Positions 25,035-33,451 of a DNA stretch of 64,000 nt are shown here, one piece after another. Under the pieces are notes generated by a model, which ran no database searches, was not told the origin of the DNA, and was given only the letters and a program-made list of their open reading frames with translations. This stretch comes from Chitinophaga pinensis (GTDB lineage Bacteria; Bacteroidota; Bacteroidia; Chitinophagales; Chitinophagaceae). The DNA is taken from contig LR632930.1 of NCBI GenBank assembly GCA_902167325.1, positions 930,001 to 994,000 of the forward strand, given 5' to 3'. The stretch's first letter is position 1. The number at the start of each line of letters is the position of its first letter. The position numbers and the translations under genes were made by a program.

Positions 25035-25883
25035 ATGAAAACGATCGTACTACTGGCGGCGGGCCTTACCGTCTGCGCTGCCGCCCTGGCGCAGCAGCCA
25101 TCCGGAGTAATAGAATACGAGGTAAACTCGAAATTAGAAGCGGGGCAATTCAGAATGGTGATGCGTGGGGCCGACGGGTCGGTTACTACCAGCAACACCC
25201 CTCCGCCCGATATGCCGAACCTCATTACCACGAAGCAGACGTTCACCTTTGCCGGGGGCCTCGGCAGGATGGAAATGGAGAACGGCGGTAATATGGTCAG
25301 GAGGATGACGATGGGTGCTCCCGGGGGTGGCGGAGAGGCTGCTTTCGCGACTACTGCGGTCGCCGCAGGAAGCCCCGGACCCCAAATGAGTGACCGGTCA
25401 TCACCACTGCGCCTGCCTGTCAGTAATGCCACGTATATTGACATTGTAAATAAAAGGTTCCTTTCGGTGCTTACCGAGCGGAAGGATACTGTTGTTACAG
25501 GCGTATGGTTTTCTGAAGAAGCATACAAGCCTGCGGCGGAAATAAAAACGAGTGGAAAAACGAAAACGATCGCCGGATACCGCTGCCATCGTGCAACGGC
25601 CAACGTTGGTGAGGAATCTTTTGTGATCTGGTATACGACAGATATACCCATGCTGTTTTCTCCCGTAAACGGTGTGTGGCCCCCCGAAGGAGTGGTGCTG
25701 GCACTGGAAAGCAGCAAACGGTCGTATATGGCTAAGAAAGTAGAACTGAAACCCGTAGCCGATGCGCCCCAACTGCCCGCTGACGCGCATAAACTAACAG
25801 CTGCGGAATTAAAAGACAAACAACGGTCCATCATGCAGGCATTTCACAATGAACAGCTGAAACGGATCCAGGACACAGAGTAA
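25035..25883 (+). CDS. GLPGLI family (Porph_ging) exported protein
   Basis: 282 residues from ATG 25035 (MKTIVLLAAGLTVCAAALAQ), with a signal peptide; the frame is open from 24984 but the earlier part is not signal-like. GVIEYEVNSKLEAG at the start of the mature part and AGYRCHRATA...VIWYTTDIPMLFSPV toward the end match the family TIGR01200/PF09697. The eponymous GLPGLI stretch is altered here (VWPPEGVVLAL). An unusual Gly/Ala/Pro-rich insert (about 95-125) interrupts the middle. Such proteins are often encoded beside outer-membrane barrels like the next gene, 32 nt downstream. Confidence 0.82.
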   Translation: MKTIVLLAAGLTVCAAALAQQPSGVIEYEVNSKLEAGQFRMVMRGADGSVTTSNTPPPDMPNLITTKQTFTFAGGLGRMEMENGGNMVRRMTMGAPGGGGEAAFATTAVAAGSPGPQMSDRSSPLRLPVSNATYIDIVNKRFLSVLTERKDTVVTGVWFSEEAYKPAAEIKTSGKTKTIAGYRCHRATANVGEESFVIWYTTDIPMLFSPVNGVWPPEGVVLALESSKRSYMAKKVELKPVADAPQLPADAHKLTAAELKDKQRSIMQAFHNEQLKRIQDTE

Positions 25884-25915
25884 ACCCAGTTAAGACAAAG
25901 ACACAGCACCCCCTC

Positions 25916-28636
25916 ATGAAAAAACTCTGGCAGATATACCTGTTGACCATATTGGCAATCGGGATGGCATCCGCATCCCGTGCGCAGCTTCGCGAGTACC
26001 GGCTATCGGGCCGGTTGACGGACCAGTCTACCCGCGAAGCACTCCCTAATGCCCCGGTTGCCCTGTTGGGCAAGGATTCCGTTACGGCTGCACATGCCGT
26101 GACGGACTCCCTCGGCCGGTTTACCCTCACCGCCACCCTGCGCGGTCCCCTCCGCCTCGTGGTATCGTACATGGGTTTTGATCCCTACTCGCGCCACCTC
26201 CTCGTGTCCGATACTGCTTCTACTATTTCCGTAGGTAACATCGCCATGGTTCCCAAAGGCATTAACCTGGCCCGGGTAGATGTGGAAGGCTTCCGGCAGC
26301 CCATCACCCTCAAGGAAGATACGATCGAGTACAATGCAGGCTCTTTTAAAACGAAGGAGAATGCCGTAGTGGAAGATTTGCTGAAGAAGCTGCCCGGGGT
26401 AACCGTAGAGCGAGACGGTACCATTAAATCCGGTGGAGAAACCGTGAAGAAAGTACTGGTGGATGGCAAGCCCTTCTTCGGGAACGATCCTAAGATGGCC
26501 ACGCGCAACCTGCCCGCCGATATCCTCGACAAAGTGCAGCTCATTGATCAAAAGAGCGATCAGGCACAGTTTACCGGCATACCAGACGGGCAAACGGAAA
26601 AGGTCATCAACCTCACCGTGAAGGAAAATAAACGCAGGGGCTTCTTCGGAAGGGTTACAGGGGGCTATGGAACCGATGGCCGGTTTTCTGCAAACGGGAA
26701 CATCAACGCTTTCCGGAAAGACAAGCAGTACGCTTTCATCGGGAACGGGAACAATACCAATGGCACCAGTCTGGGAGAAGGTATGGGCGGAATGGGCGGT
26801 AGTGGCAGCGGTATTACCCGCAGCTGGAACGGAGGGCTGCAGTTCAATAACAACACTAACCCTAAGTTCAGGTTAAACGGGAGCTACCATGTCAACAACA
26901 ATCAGGCGGAATCGGAAGGCTCGTCTGACCGGCAGAATATCTTCCGTAAAGATTCCTCCAGTTATGTGTTCGGCAGCAACAACGGGCTTAATACCTCTAC
27001 GGCGCACAACGTAAACATGCGCGTGGAATCGGATATTGATTCTTTCTATTCATTGATCGTTACCCCCAACCTTATTTTCAATAACGGCGAAACCCAGTCC
27101 GGGCGGCTCAGTACCACGCTCAATAATAATCTGGATACCGTAAACACCAACCGCAGTACTACATTTACGGAAACGAAAACGCCCACCATCAACACGGGGG
27201 CACTCTTCCGCAGGAAGTTCCGGAAAAAGGGCCGTACGCTCAGTGCCAACTTCAATATAGCGTATAATAACAGCGATGTTACCACCTTCAACGAAGCCTA
27301 CACCCGTTTTACGGAGAATCTGCTAACCCGCCTCGATACGATCGATCAGAAAGTGCAGGCGGAAAATATGTCGAGGAATTATGGTATGCGCATCAGTTAT
27401 ACGGAGCCTGTATTCCGCGACCGTTTCCTCGAGATCAATTACGGGTACAATAATTCGTTCAGCTCATCTGACCGGTATACCTGGGACAGGAGCAAGCCTG
27501 GCGGGGAATACGACATCCTCAATGATAGTTTAACGAACCATTTCAATAACCTCAACGCCTATCATCAGGTGGGCCTTAACCTGCGGACGGAAAAACTGAA
27601 GTACAACTACACCCTCGGCTTCAACGTACAGCAGAATAATCTGGAAAGCCGCAACCTTACCAAAGGGGAGACTATTGCGCAGCGTACTACCAACTTCTCT
27701 CCTACGGCGCAGTTTGCATATAATTTCTCTCAAAACAAACGGCTGAAAATGTCGTACCGGGGAAATACACAGCAGCCTACGATGGATCAGTTGCAACCCG
27801 TACCGGACCTTACGAACAGGCTGCTAATCCGCCTCGGTAACCCTGATCTGAGGCCTTCTTTCAACAACATGCTCAACATCACGTATAATACTTTCAACAA
27901 AGAAAATTACCGCAGCTTTTTTGTGGGGATGACGGGGATGATGCACATGAACAAGATCGTGAACCGCAATACCCTTCGGCCAGACGGGGTGCAGATCGTG
28001 CAGCCGGTGAATATGAACGGTAACTACTCCCTCAATGCCTTTGCGGTAACGGGCCTGCCACTGGATAAGTCGCAGAAGCTGGCATTTAACTTTACGACAG
28101 AGGTAGGTTACCGCCGCGACCCCAGTTATGTGAACGAGCAGAAGAATTTCACGAATAACCTGACGGTAGGGCAAACCGTGAATTTCAACATGACGGTGAA
28201 AGACAAATTCTTTTTAGGATCGGAGGCAAGGGTGAATTACAATGATGCCCGCTTCTCCGCCAACCCCCAGAACAATGCGAAGTACTTTAACTACGACCTT
28301 AACCTCGATGCCAGCATCCAATTGCCGTGGGATGTGGTAGTGGCTTCACAGGTGCATTATACCGCTACTACGGGGCGCGGAGAGGGGTACAATCAGCAGT
28401 TTACCCGTATCAACAGTTCTGTGGCGAAAACGTTCCTGCCAAAGCGCCAGGGCATCCTTCGCTTCCAGGTGTACGACCTGCTGAACCAGAACGTGAGTGT
28501 GAACCGCACGGTGGCCGACAACTACATTGAAGATTCGCGGAACATGGTGCTCCGCAGGTATTATATGCTATCCTTCACCTGGATCTTTAACCGTTTCGGC
28601 GGGCAAAACGCCAGCCAGCAGACCATGCGGTTCTGA
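25916..28636 (+). CDS. Outer-membrane beta-barrel protein with carboxypeptidase-regulatory domain
   Basis: 906 residues with a signal peptide (to about residue 23, SRAQ). A CarboxypepD_reg-like domain spans about 28-112 (LSGRLTDQSTREALPNAPVA). A plug-like region follows (VVEDLLKKLPGVTVERDG, VLVDGKPFFGNDPKMA, LIDQKSDQAQFTG), then a barrel of about 650 residues rich in Asn and aromatic residues, fitting OMP_b-brl_3 (PF14905) rather than a classical SusC. A glycine/methionine-rich stretch (GEGMGGMGGSGSG) sits near residue 283-295. It likely forms an export or import channel working with the GLPGLI protein; the TCS upstream is the probable regulator. Confidence 0.88.
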   Translation: MKKLWQIYLLTILAIGMASASRAQLREYRLSGRLTDQSTREALPNAPVALLGKDSVTAAHAVTDSLGRFTLTATLRGPLRLVVSYMGFDPYSRHLLVSDTASTISVGNIAMVPKGINLARVDVEGFRQPITLKEDTIEYNAGSFKTKENAVVEDLLKKLPGVTVERDGTIKSGGETVKKVLVDGKPFFGNDPKMATRNLPADILDKVQLIDQKSDQAQFTGIPDGQTEKVINLTVKENKRRGFFGRVTGGYGTDGRFSANGNINAFRKDKQYAFIGNGNNTNGTSLGEGMGGMGGSGSGITRSWNGGLQFNNNTNPKFRLNGSYHVNNNQAESEGSSDRQNIFRKDSSSYVFGSNNGLNTSTAHNVNMRVESDIDSFYSLIVTPNLIFNNGETQSGRLSTTLNNNLDTVNTNRSTTFTETKTPTINTGALFRRKFRKKGRTLSANFNIAYNNSDVTTFNEAYTRFTENLLTRLDTIDQKVQAENMSRNYGMRISYTEPVFRDRFLEINYGYNNSFSSSDRYTWDRSKPGGEYDILNDSLTNHFNNLNAYHQVGLNLRTEKLKYNYTLGFNVQQNNLESRNLTKGETIAQRTTNFSPTAQFAYNFSQNKRLKMSYRGNTQQPTMDQLQPVPDLTNRLLIRLGNPDLRPSFNNMLNITYNTFNKENYRSFFVGMTGMMHMNKIVNRNTLRPDGVQIVQPVNMNGNYSLNAFAVTGLPLDKSQKLAFNFTTEVGYRRDPSYVNEQKNFTNNLTVGQTVNFNMTVKDKFFLGSEARVNYNDARFSANPQNNAKYFNYDLNLDASIQLPWDVVVASQVHYTATTGRGEGYNQQFTRINSSVAKTFLPKRQGILRFQVYDLLNQNVSVNRTVADNYIEDSRNMVLRRYYMLSFTWIFNRFGGQNASQQTMRF

Positions 28637-28914
28637 TGAGGCTACTCCGGTACTCCATGCCCCGGCGTATTACGGTACATTGCTAACGGGCATGCCGGTT
28701 ACTGCTGTATTTGTACAGCAGGATGCGGATGTAATGCATGTGTTTTATTCGGAAAAGGCTTTGCGGGAGCGTGAATTGCCGGTGCTGGCGGAAAAAATCC
28801 TCCGGCCTGCCCACGGATATTACGGAAGATGTGATCCGGGGAGTGGCTCTGGGGTTAGGGCTGGCGCCTTACAAATCGTTAAATATGCGCTTCTTCCCCT
28901 GTGTTTGCCAGTAA
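28634..28914 (+). pseudogene. Possible frameshifted gene fragment
   Basis: One frame is open and protein-like from the end of the barrel gene (YYGTLLTGMPVTAVFVQQDA, then VMHVFYSEKALRERELPV) up to a run of six A at about 28791-28796. After removing one A the reading continues GLPTDITEDVIRGVALGLGL and APYKSLNMRFF to a TAA at 28912. It has no good start codon and its end overlaps the minus-strand gene at 28869. Either a decayed gene or chance; no family recognised. Confidence 0.3.
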
Positions 28915-29171
28915 TTGGAGAGGTAAACAACGAGGCGCGCAATGGTGAAGGTAGGGATGAAATCGAGTCCGGGAAACAGCTCTTCAATGAAGTTGAAGGC
29001 GCCACCGAAAAGGCCTACAGGGCCGCCGAAAAGACGGTAGAAGACTACTGCCGAAATTGGCGCCCAGATCACATCACTCACTTCCCCAAACAGCGGAACC
29101 GCATAGCTGGCAAGGCCTATCAGGTCCATCACCACGCAAACGATGAGATTTGGAGTAGATTTTCGTTCCAT
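28869..29171 (-). CDS. Conserved small membrane protein, unknown
   Basis: 100 residues from ATG 29171 (MERKSTPNLIVCVVMDLIGL); the frame continues upstream but that part is not protein-like. Two or three hydrophobic segments with the pattern DLIGLASYAVPLFGEVSDVI, WAPISAVVFYRLFGGPVG and LFPGLDFIPTFTIARLVVYL. I recall similar short proteins across Bacteroidota and in plastid lineages, all without a known function. It stands alone on the minus strand between two plus-strand genes. Confidence 0.72.
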   Translation of the reverse strand: MERKSTPNLIVCVVMDLIGLASYAVPLFGEVSDVIWAPISAVVFYRLFGGPVGLFGGAFNFIEELFPGLDFIPTFTIARLVVYLSNYWQTQGKKRIFNDL

Positions 29172-29393
29172 ACGCACGGGTTTTATATATATAATCAAAT
29201 AGCCCGCCAAAATGTTACACTTCGCAGGGCGGCACATTTCACTAATTCCCCCAAATCCTTGCCCATGCTGCCTGTATATACGAATGCAACTGGTCATTTG
29301 GATGTGTGCCGCCGCTATTATGCAGTCAATATTTCCGGCTTGCATTCAGCGGGAAAAAAGGGTACTTTCACTTTCTGTAAAACCGTCCCCGTT

Positions 29394-30287
29394 ATGACAA
29401 CACCTTCATCCCGCAGAGATGCGATCAAAAAAGTAGCGACTATGGCATTGGCAGGCACCACTCTTTCCTCCCTTACCCAGCGCGTTTCCGCCCACGAAGC
29501 TGCCGTGGGAGCGCCACTGAAGGGTAAAGTGAATCACTCGGTTTGCGCCTGGTGTTATGGAAGCATTCCACTTGAAACCCTCGCCAAATCGGCCCGTGAC
29601 ATGGGAATCAAGAGCATCGAGATCATCTCGCCCGAACAGTTCGAGACGATTAAGAAATACGACCTCACCTGCGCCATGGTGGGCGCCATCAATAAAGATT
29701 GGGGTATTTCCCGCGGCTGGAACCGCCCGGAGCACCACAAACCACTGGTGGAATTCTATCAGGGTTTGATCGACAAGACAGCGGCTGCGGGTTTCACCAA
29801 CCTCATCTGCTTCTCCGGAAACCGGAATGGACTGAGCGATGAGCAGGGCATCATCAACTGCGCAGAAGGCCTCAAACAGGTAATAGGTTATGCAGAAAAG
29901 AAAAAGGTGACCCTGGTAATGGAACTCCTGAACAGCAAGGTAGACCATAAAGATTACCAGTGCGACCACACTAACTGGGGCGTGGAGCTTTGCAAGGCTG
30001 TAGGATCAGATAGCTTTAAACTGCTCTACGATATTTACCACATGCAGATCATGGAAGGAGACGTTATCCGTACCATTCGTGAGAACCAGCAATATATAGC
30101 CCACTACCATACAGGTGGTGTGCCGGGCCGGAATGAGATTGATGAAACGCAGGAACTGTTTTACCCCGCAATCATAAAAGCGGTGGTAGATACCGGCTTT
30201 AAAGGGTTCGTGGCGCAGGAGTTTGTCCCCAAGCGGGAAGATAAACTGGCCTCCCTCCGCCAGGGCATCCAGATCTGCGATATTTAA
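29394..30287 (+). CDS. Tat-exported sugar phosphate isomerase/epimerase-like TIM barrel
   Basis: 297 residues from ATG 29394 (MTTPSSRRDAIKKVATMALA); the frame is open far upstream but only this start gives the twin-arginine motif SRRDAIKK and signal. The barrel (PF01261 type, hydroxypyruvate-isomerase-like) shows VCAWCYGSIPLETLAKSARD, GIKSIEIISPEQ, LVMELLNSKVDH (metal-binding Glu), LLYDIYHMQIMEGD (Asp/His) and AHYHTGGVPGRNEID, and ends in AQEFVPK (Glu). It isomerises or epimerises a sugar or 2-keto acid in the periplasm; the substrate is not known. Confidence 0.9.
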   Translation: MTTPSSRRDAIKKVATMALAGTTLSSLTQRVSAHEAAVGAPLKGKVNHSVCAWCYGSIPLETLAKSARDMGIKSIEIISPEQFETIKKYDLTCAMVGAINKDWGISRGWNRPEHHKPLVEFYQGLIDKTAAAGFTNLICFSGNRNGLSDEQGIINCAEGLKQVIGYAEKKKVTLVMELLNSKVDHKDYQCDHTNWGVELCKAVGSDSFKLLYDIYHMQIMEGDVIRTIRENQQYIAHYHTGGVPGRNEIDETQELFYPAIIKAVVDTGFKGFVAQEFVPKREDKLASLRQGIQICDI

Positions 30288-30293
30288 GACGGG

Positions 30294-30845
30294 CTAGACG
30301 CGGGTTTTCTGCCAGTCGTGGCGGAGCATCCCCATCACCACCATGTCTACATACTGCCCATGTAACTTAGCACTTTCCCGTAAAATGCCTTCGCGCGCAA
30401 AGCCCAGTTTAATGGGTATTTGCGCGCTTTTGTCGTTTTGGAGGACAAAGCGGATCTCCACCTTATTCAGCCGCAGGGTGGAAAATGTATAATCGATGAG
30501 GGCGCGGCAGGCTGCTGTTACAATGCCTTTACCCTGATGGGAATTCACGATCCAGTAACCTATCTCTGCTTTCTGCAGGATGTGATCCCAGCCATGGAGG
30601 TCTATAACGCCGCAGAGCACATCGTGGTGCCAGATGCCGAAAGCCACGGCTTCCTGCTCATCCGATTTCCGGAGCATGAGTTCAATAAACCGGTGGGAAT
30701 GATCTTCTGATGTGTTGTAATCCACCCAGGGCAGGTAACGCCGGAGGGTTTTGCGGGAATCATGTATCAGCCGGAAAAGGGCCGGCGCATCTTCCGTTTG
30801 CAGTTGGCGCAGCCGGATATCGGTATTGACTGGTATTTCTAGCAT
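30294..30845 (-). CDS. GNAT-family N-acetyltransferase (RimJ/RimL type)
   Basis: 183 residues from ATG 30845 (MLEIPVNTDIRLRQLQTEDA). GNAT features: beta-strand pair with FGIWHHDVLCGVIDLHGW, then EIGYWIVNSHQGKGIVTAAC (acetyl-CoA loop of Q/RxxGxG/A type), LNKVEIRFVLQNDKSAQIPI and KLGFAREGILRESAKLHGQY. This is the L12/ribosomal-protein-alanine acetyltransferase-like group; the true acceptor is unknown. It ends 6 nt from the convergent TIM-barrel gene. Confidence 0.93.
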   Translation of the reverse strand: MLEIPVNTDIRLRQLQTEDAPALFRLIHDSRKTLRRYLPWVDYNTSEDHSHRFIELMLRKSDEQEAVAFGIWHHDVLCGVIDLHGWDHILQKAEIGYWIVNSHQGKGIVTAACRALIDYTFSTLRLNKVEIRFVLQNDKSAQIPIKLGFAREGILRESAKLHGQYVDMVVMGMLRHDWQKTRV

Positions 30846-30879
30846 ATGGTAGGGCGGGTAAACATAATAAAACCGGCTA

Positions 30880-30922
30880 AAAATACCAACAGGTAACCCA
30901 CCCGGAGGCAAGTTACCTGTTG
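30880..30922 (-). terminator. Terminator after the 30952 lipoprotein gene
   Basis: CAACAGGTAAC (30887-30897) and GTTACCTGTTG (30912-30922) form a perfect 11-bp stem with a 14-nt loop. On the minus strand it is followed by GTATTTTTA. Confidence 0.8.
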
Positions 30923-30951
30923 ATTTTGATTATGACGGTACTGTACTACGC

Positions 30952-31605
30952 TTAGTTTCTGCTGAAAAGCTGTTGTTTAGCCATGTCCGATACTACTTTG
31001 TTTGTATATACCACTGCCATACGCTCGGCGGAGGCGGGGTCAAAGGTTTCGGTCTGGATGGAGTAAAGCAGCTGCTTGTCGCGGATGCTATACAGGTTGC
31101 TTTCCAGGAAGTAACGGGTATTGGTGGTATAATAACCGGGTTCATATACCCTGCCGTACATCCAGTTGTAGTAACCCCACCAGCGGCCGTAATAGGGTCC
31201 GCCGAACGGGCCATACATACCGCTGTTGCCGGGTACATAACTCTTCTCTTTCGATTTGTCGAGCATCACAATCGTCAGCACATTATCGATATCGCCTTTC
31301 CGGAGCTTGTTCAAAGCCTGTTCTTCCTTCAGTCCTTTGAATGCCTTAGGCCCGAATTCATCGTAGGCGGAAACGGCCAGGTATCCCTGCTTTTTAAGTG
31401 CGAGTACCATTTCTTTTTCCATTTGCCCACGCAATCTTCCTTCGCGGTCGTTTACGAGGCCGAGTACCATGATCTTCTGGCTTTTATCCAGCGAAGTTTG
31501 CGGTTCTTTCCAGGAAGATGTCACTTTTGTGCTGGAGCAGGCGCCGAGGAATAACACCAGTCCGGTTAATATCCCTGCGCTCAGTAGTTTCATCTTGGTC
31601 TTCAT
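30952..31605 (-). CDS. DUF4136-like lipoprotein
   Basis: 217 residues with a lipoprotein signal (MKTKMKLLSAGILTGLVLFL, lipobox LGAC). The domain begins TSSWKEPQ and continues QKIMVLGLVNDREGRLRGQM, then ALKKQGYLAVSAYDEFGP, resembling DUF4136-type lipoproteins. An unusual Gly/Tyr/Trp-rich insert lies at about 125-160 (GMYGPFGGPYYGRWWGYYNW). The C-terminus returns to beta-type segments (NLYSIRDKQLLYSIQTETFD). Monocistronic with a strong terminator. Envelope location is predicted; function unknown. Confidence 0.72.
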   Translation of the reverse strand: MKTKMKLLSAGILTGLVLFLGACSSTKVTSSWKEPQTSLDKSQKIMVLGLVNDREGRLRGQMEKEMVLALKKQGYLAVSAYDEFGPKAFKGLKEEQALNKLRKGDIDNVLTIVMLDKSKEKSYVPGNSGMYGPFGGPYYGRWWGYYNWMYGRVYEPGYYTTNTRYFLESNLYSIRDKQLLYSIQTETFDPASAERMAVVYTNKVVSDMAKQQLFSRN

Positions 31606-31800
31606 CGTATTGGTGTTTTAGTACCTGTTAGACGTTGAAAGGGAAGCAAAAGATACAGGCAGCAGTGGGTTTTAACATTACTTTCACCGAACTGTTAAGG
31701 TATTGTAAATGATTGTAATGCAATGGGTTAACACAATAAAAATGAGTGTTTTCCGTTAGGGCGGGCTTCATATGAAAGCTTAGTGGTTGATTGATGCAAT
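31606..31800. other. Intergenic leader upstream of the 30952 lipoprotein gene
   Basis: AT-rich stretch with no gene. ATTGTAAATGATTGTAATGC (31692-31711) is a short imperfect direct repeat. It runs into the 11-bp array. Confidence 0.3.
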
Positions 31801-32020
31801 CCAAGCTTATTCAAGCTTGTTTCAAGCTTATTACCAGGTAAGGACTGGCTAATACCAAGCTGGTATCAAGCAATAATTGTGCATAAAACATGCATAATCT
31901 ATTCTGAAACTATACTGAAACCATGCTGGAACATAACTGAAACTGTGGAGATGAGGTGGACTTGATGTGGAGATGAAGTGGACTTGAGGTGGACTTGAGG
32001 TGGACTTGATCAGGAGGTGA
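31801..32020. repeat. Degenerate 11-bp-phased repeat array (about 20 units)
   Basis: Split every 11 bp the sequence falls into blocks of locally similar units. CAAGCTTGTTT and CAAGCTTATTA (31812-31833), preceded by CCAAGCTTATT; CAAGCTGGTAT and CAAGCAATAAT (31856-31877); TATTCTGAAAC, TATACTGAAAC, CATGCTGGAAC, ATAACTGAAAC (31900-31943); TGTGGAGATGA, GGTGGACTTGA, TGTGGAGATGA, AGTGGACTTGA, GGTGGACTTGA, GGTGGACTTGA (31944-32009). The phase is held for at least 19 units without an insertion while the motif changes. Three HindIII-type AAGCTT words fall in the first 30 bp. Confidence 0.72.
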
Positions 32021-32143
32021 GATTCATTAAAAACAGGGGAAAATCCGGTGTAAGGTGAAGGTTATGTGGGAATTAAATATAAGGAAAATAATTCGGATTG
32101 ACGGCGTGTGAAAAGGACAATTTTTGATATAAAACGGGTAAAA
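32021..32143. other. AT-rich spacer between the 11-bp array and mqnC terminator
   Basis: No gene seen. The 11-bp phase may continue weakly (ATCCGGTGTAA, GGTGAAGGTTA, 32043-32064), but the unit similarity is too low to call. Confidence 0.3.
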
Positions 32144-32171
32144 CGAAAACTGCCGGCGCAGTGGCCGGCAG
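32144..32171 (-). terminator. Terminator of mqnC
   Basis: CTGCCGGC (32150-32157) and GCCGGCAG (32164-32171) form a perfect 8-bp GC stem; on the minus strand TTTTCG follows directly. Confidence 0.85.
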
Positions 32172-32192
32172 TGTATATAAATGCTGGTAAAA

Positions 32193-33317
32193 TCAGTAAT
32201 TGATCACCTGTTCCTGGATAGTTTCCGGGATGTTGCGGTACTCGTACAGCTGGTTGCGCAGCTGCGGCTCAAAGCCGGCTTCACGGATAGCATCCTGCAT
32301 GGAGCGGTAGGTGAAACGGTGGGGTGCTCCTGCGGCACTCACCACGTTTTCTTCGATCATAATGGAGCCGAAGTCGTTGGCGCCGGCATGCAGGCACAAT
32401 TGCGCTACCTGCTTGCCCACGGTAAGCCAGGAGGCCTGTATATTTTTGATATTGGGCAGCATGATGCGGCTCATGGCGATCATGCGGATGTATTCTTCTG
32501 CAGATGAGGTGTTATGTACACCACGCACACGGGCGAGGAGGGTATCCACGTCCTGGAAGGTCCAGGGGATGAAGGCGGTGAATCCGTAATGCCCTTCAGG
32601 CTTTTCGGACTGTACCTGCCGGATATCGACGAGGTGTTCGAAACGTTCCAGCACGGTTTCCACGTGGCCGAACATCATGGTGGCGGAAGACGCGATGTTG
32701 AGTTTATGTGCAGCCCTCATTACATCGAGCCACTCAGCAGCGCCGCATTTGCCTTTTGAAATGAGGCGGCGAACACGGTCGTTGAGGATCTCGGCACCGG
32801 CACCGGGGAGGGAGTCCATCCCGGCTTCCTGCAATGCGCGGAGTACTTCGATGTGGGTGCTTTTTTCGAGCTTGGTAACGTGCGCCACTTCGGGGGGGCC
32901 GAGGGTGTGGAGGCGCAGCGTGGGATACAGCTGTTTGAGCTGGCGGAAGAGGTTTACATAGAAGCTGAGGCCCAGCTCGGGGTGGTGGCCACCCTGCAGG
33001 AGCAACTGATCGCCCCCGTACTTCAGCGTTTCTTCTATCTTAACCTTATATTCCTCAATATCAGTGATATATGCTTCTTTATGACCGGGTATCCGATAGA
33101 AGTTGCAGAACTTGCAGTTGGCGGTACAAACGTTCGTGGTATTAACGTTCCTGTCTATCTGCCAGGTTACCTTGCCGGAAGGTACCTGCTGTTTCCTCAA
33201 CTCATTCGCAATTTCCATCAGTTCGGCCAGGGGCGCGTGCTGAAACATGAAAACGCCTTCTTCCGCTGTCAGAAATTCGAACCGTTGTGCTTTTCCGTAT
33301 AAATCCTGTAATTGCAT
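32193..33317 (-). CDS. mqnC: Cyclic dehypoxanthinyl futalosine synthase
   Basis: 374 residues. Radical SAM motif CTANCKFC (C64, C68, C71), then GGDQLLLQGGHHPELGLSFY, LHTLGPPEV, AGMDSLPGAGAEILNDRVRR, SSATMMFGHVET and FTAFIPWTFQD. The SLPGAGAEIL and ATMMFGHVET stretches separate MqnC from MqnE. It closes the spiro ring of dehypoxanthine futalosine in the futalosine route to menaquinone. The other mqn genes are not nearby. Its -7 element lies unusually close to the ATG. Bounded downstream by a strong terminator. Confidence 0.94.
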   Translation of the reverse strand: MQLQDLYGKAQRFEFLTAEEGVFMFQHAPLAELMEIANELRKQQVPSGKVTWQIDRNVNTTNVCTANCKFCNFYRIPGHKEAYITDIEEYKVKIEETLKYGGDQLLLQGGHHPELGLSFYVNLFRQLKQLYPTLRLHTLGPPEVAHVTKLEKSTHIEVLRALQEAGMDSLPGAGAEILNDRVRRLISKGKCGAAEWLDVMRAAHKLNIASSATMMFGHVETVLERFEHLVDIRQVQSEKPEGHYGFTAFIPWTFQDVDTLLARVRGVHNTSSAEEYIRMIAMSRIMLPNIKNIQASWLTVGKQVAQLCLHAGANDFGSIMIEENVVSAAGAPHRFTYRSMQDAIREAGFEPQLRNQLYEYRNIPETIQEQVINY

Positions 33318-33325
33318 CTTAGCAG

Positions 33326-33333
33326 CAAAGGTA
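33326..33333 (-). promoter_or_regulatory. -7 element of mqnC, nearly abutting the start codon
   Basis: TACCTTTG on the minus strand ends 8 nt before the ATG at 33317, predicting a leader of only a few nucleotides. No convincing -33 TTG is present. Confidence 0.5.
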
Positions 33334-33396
33334 GGCTATCCCCATAAATTATTTTGCCGCTTGTAAGATTTCGGCGCGGTGGGAAACGGAGGAAGT

Positions 33397-33408
33397 GTTA
33401 AATTTAAC
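33397..33408. promoter_or_regulatory. 12-bp perfect palindrome upstream of the aspartyl protease gene
   Basis: GTTAAATTTAAC, self-complementary, contains TAAATTTA, one base off the -7 consensus. It lies 43 nt before the start at 33452 and may be the promoter, an operator, or chance AT palindrome. Confidence 0.3.
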
Positions 33409-33451
33409 AGGAAGGGGCGGCAATCGTCCCCGCACCTTTCCTCAAATCAAT

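Noticed and set aside
28527..29393. Long N-terminal extension of the Tat TIM-barrel frame
   Set aside because: It overlaps the barrel gene and the minus-strand gene, and the twin-arginine signal begins only at 29394.
31801..32020. CRISPR array
   Set aside because: Units are contiguous 11-mers with no 20-50-nt spacers, no palindromic repeat and no cas genes.
32193..33317. Aminofutalosine synthase MqnE
   Set aside because: The DSLPGAGAEIL and ATMMFGHVET motifs are those of MqnC.
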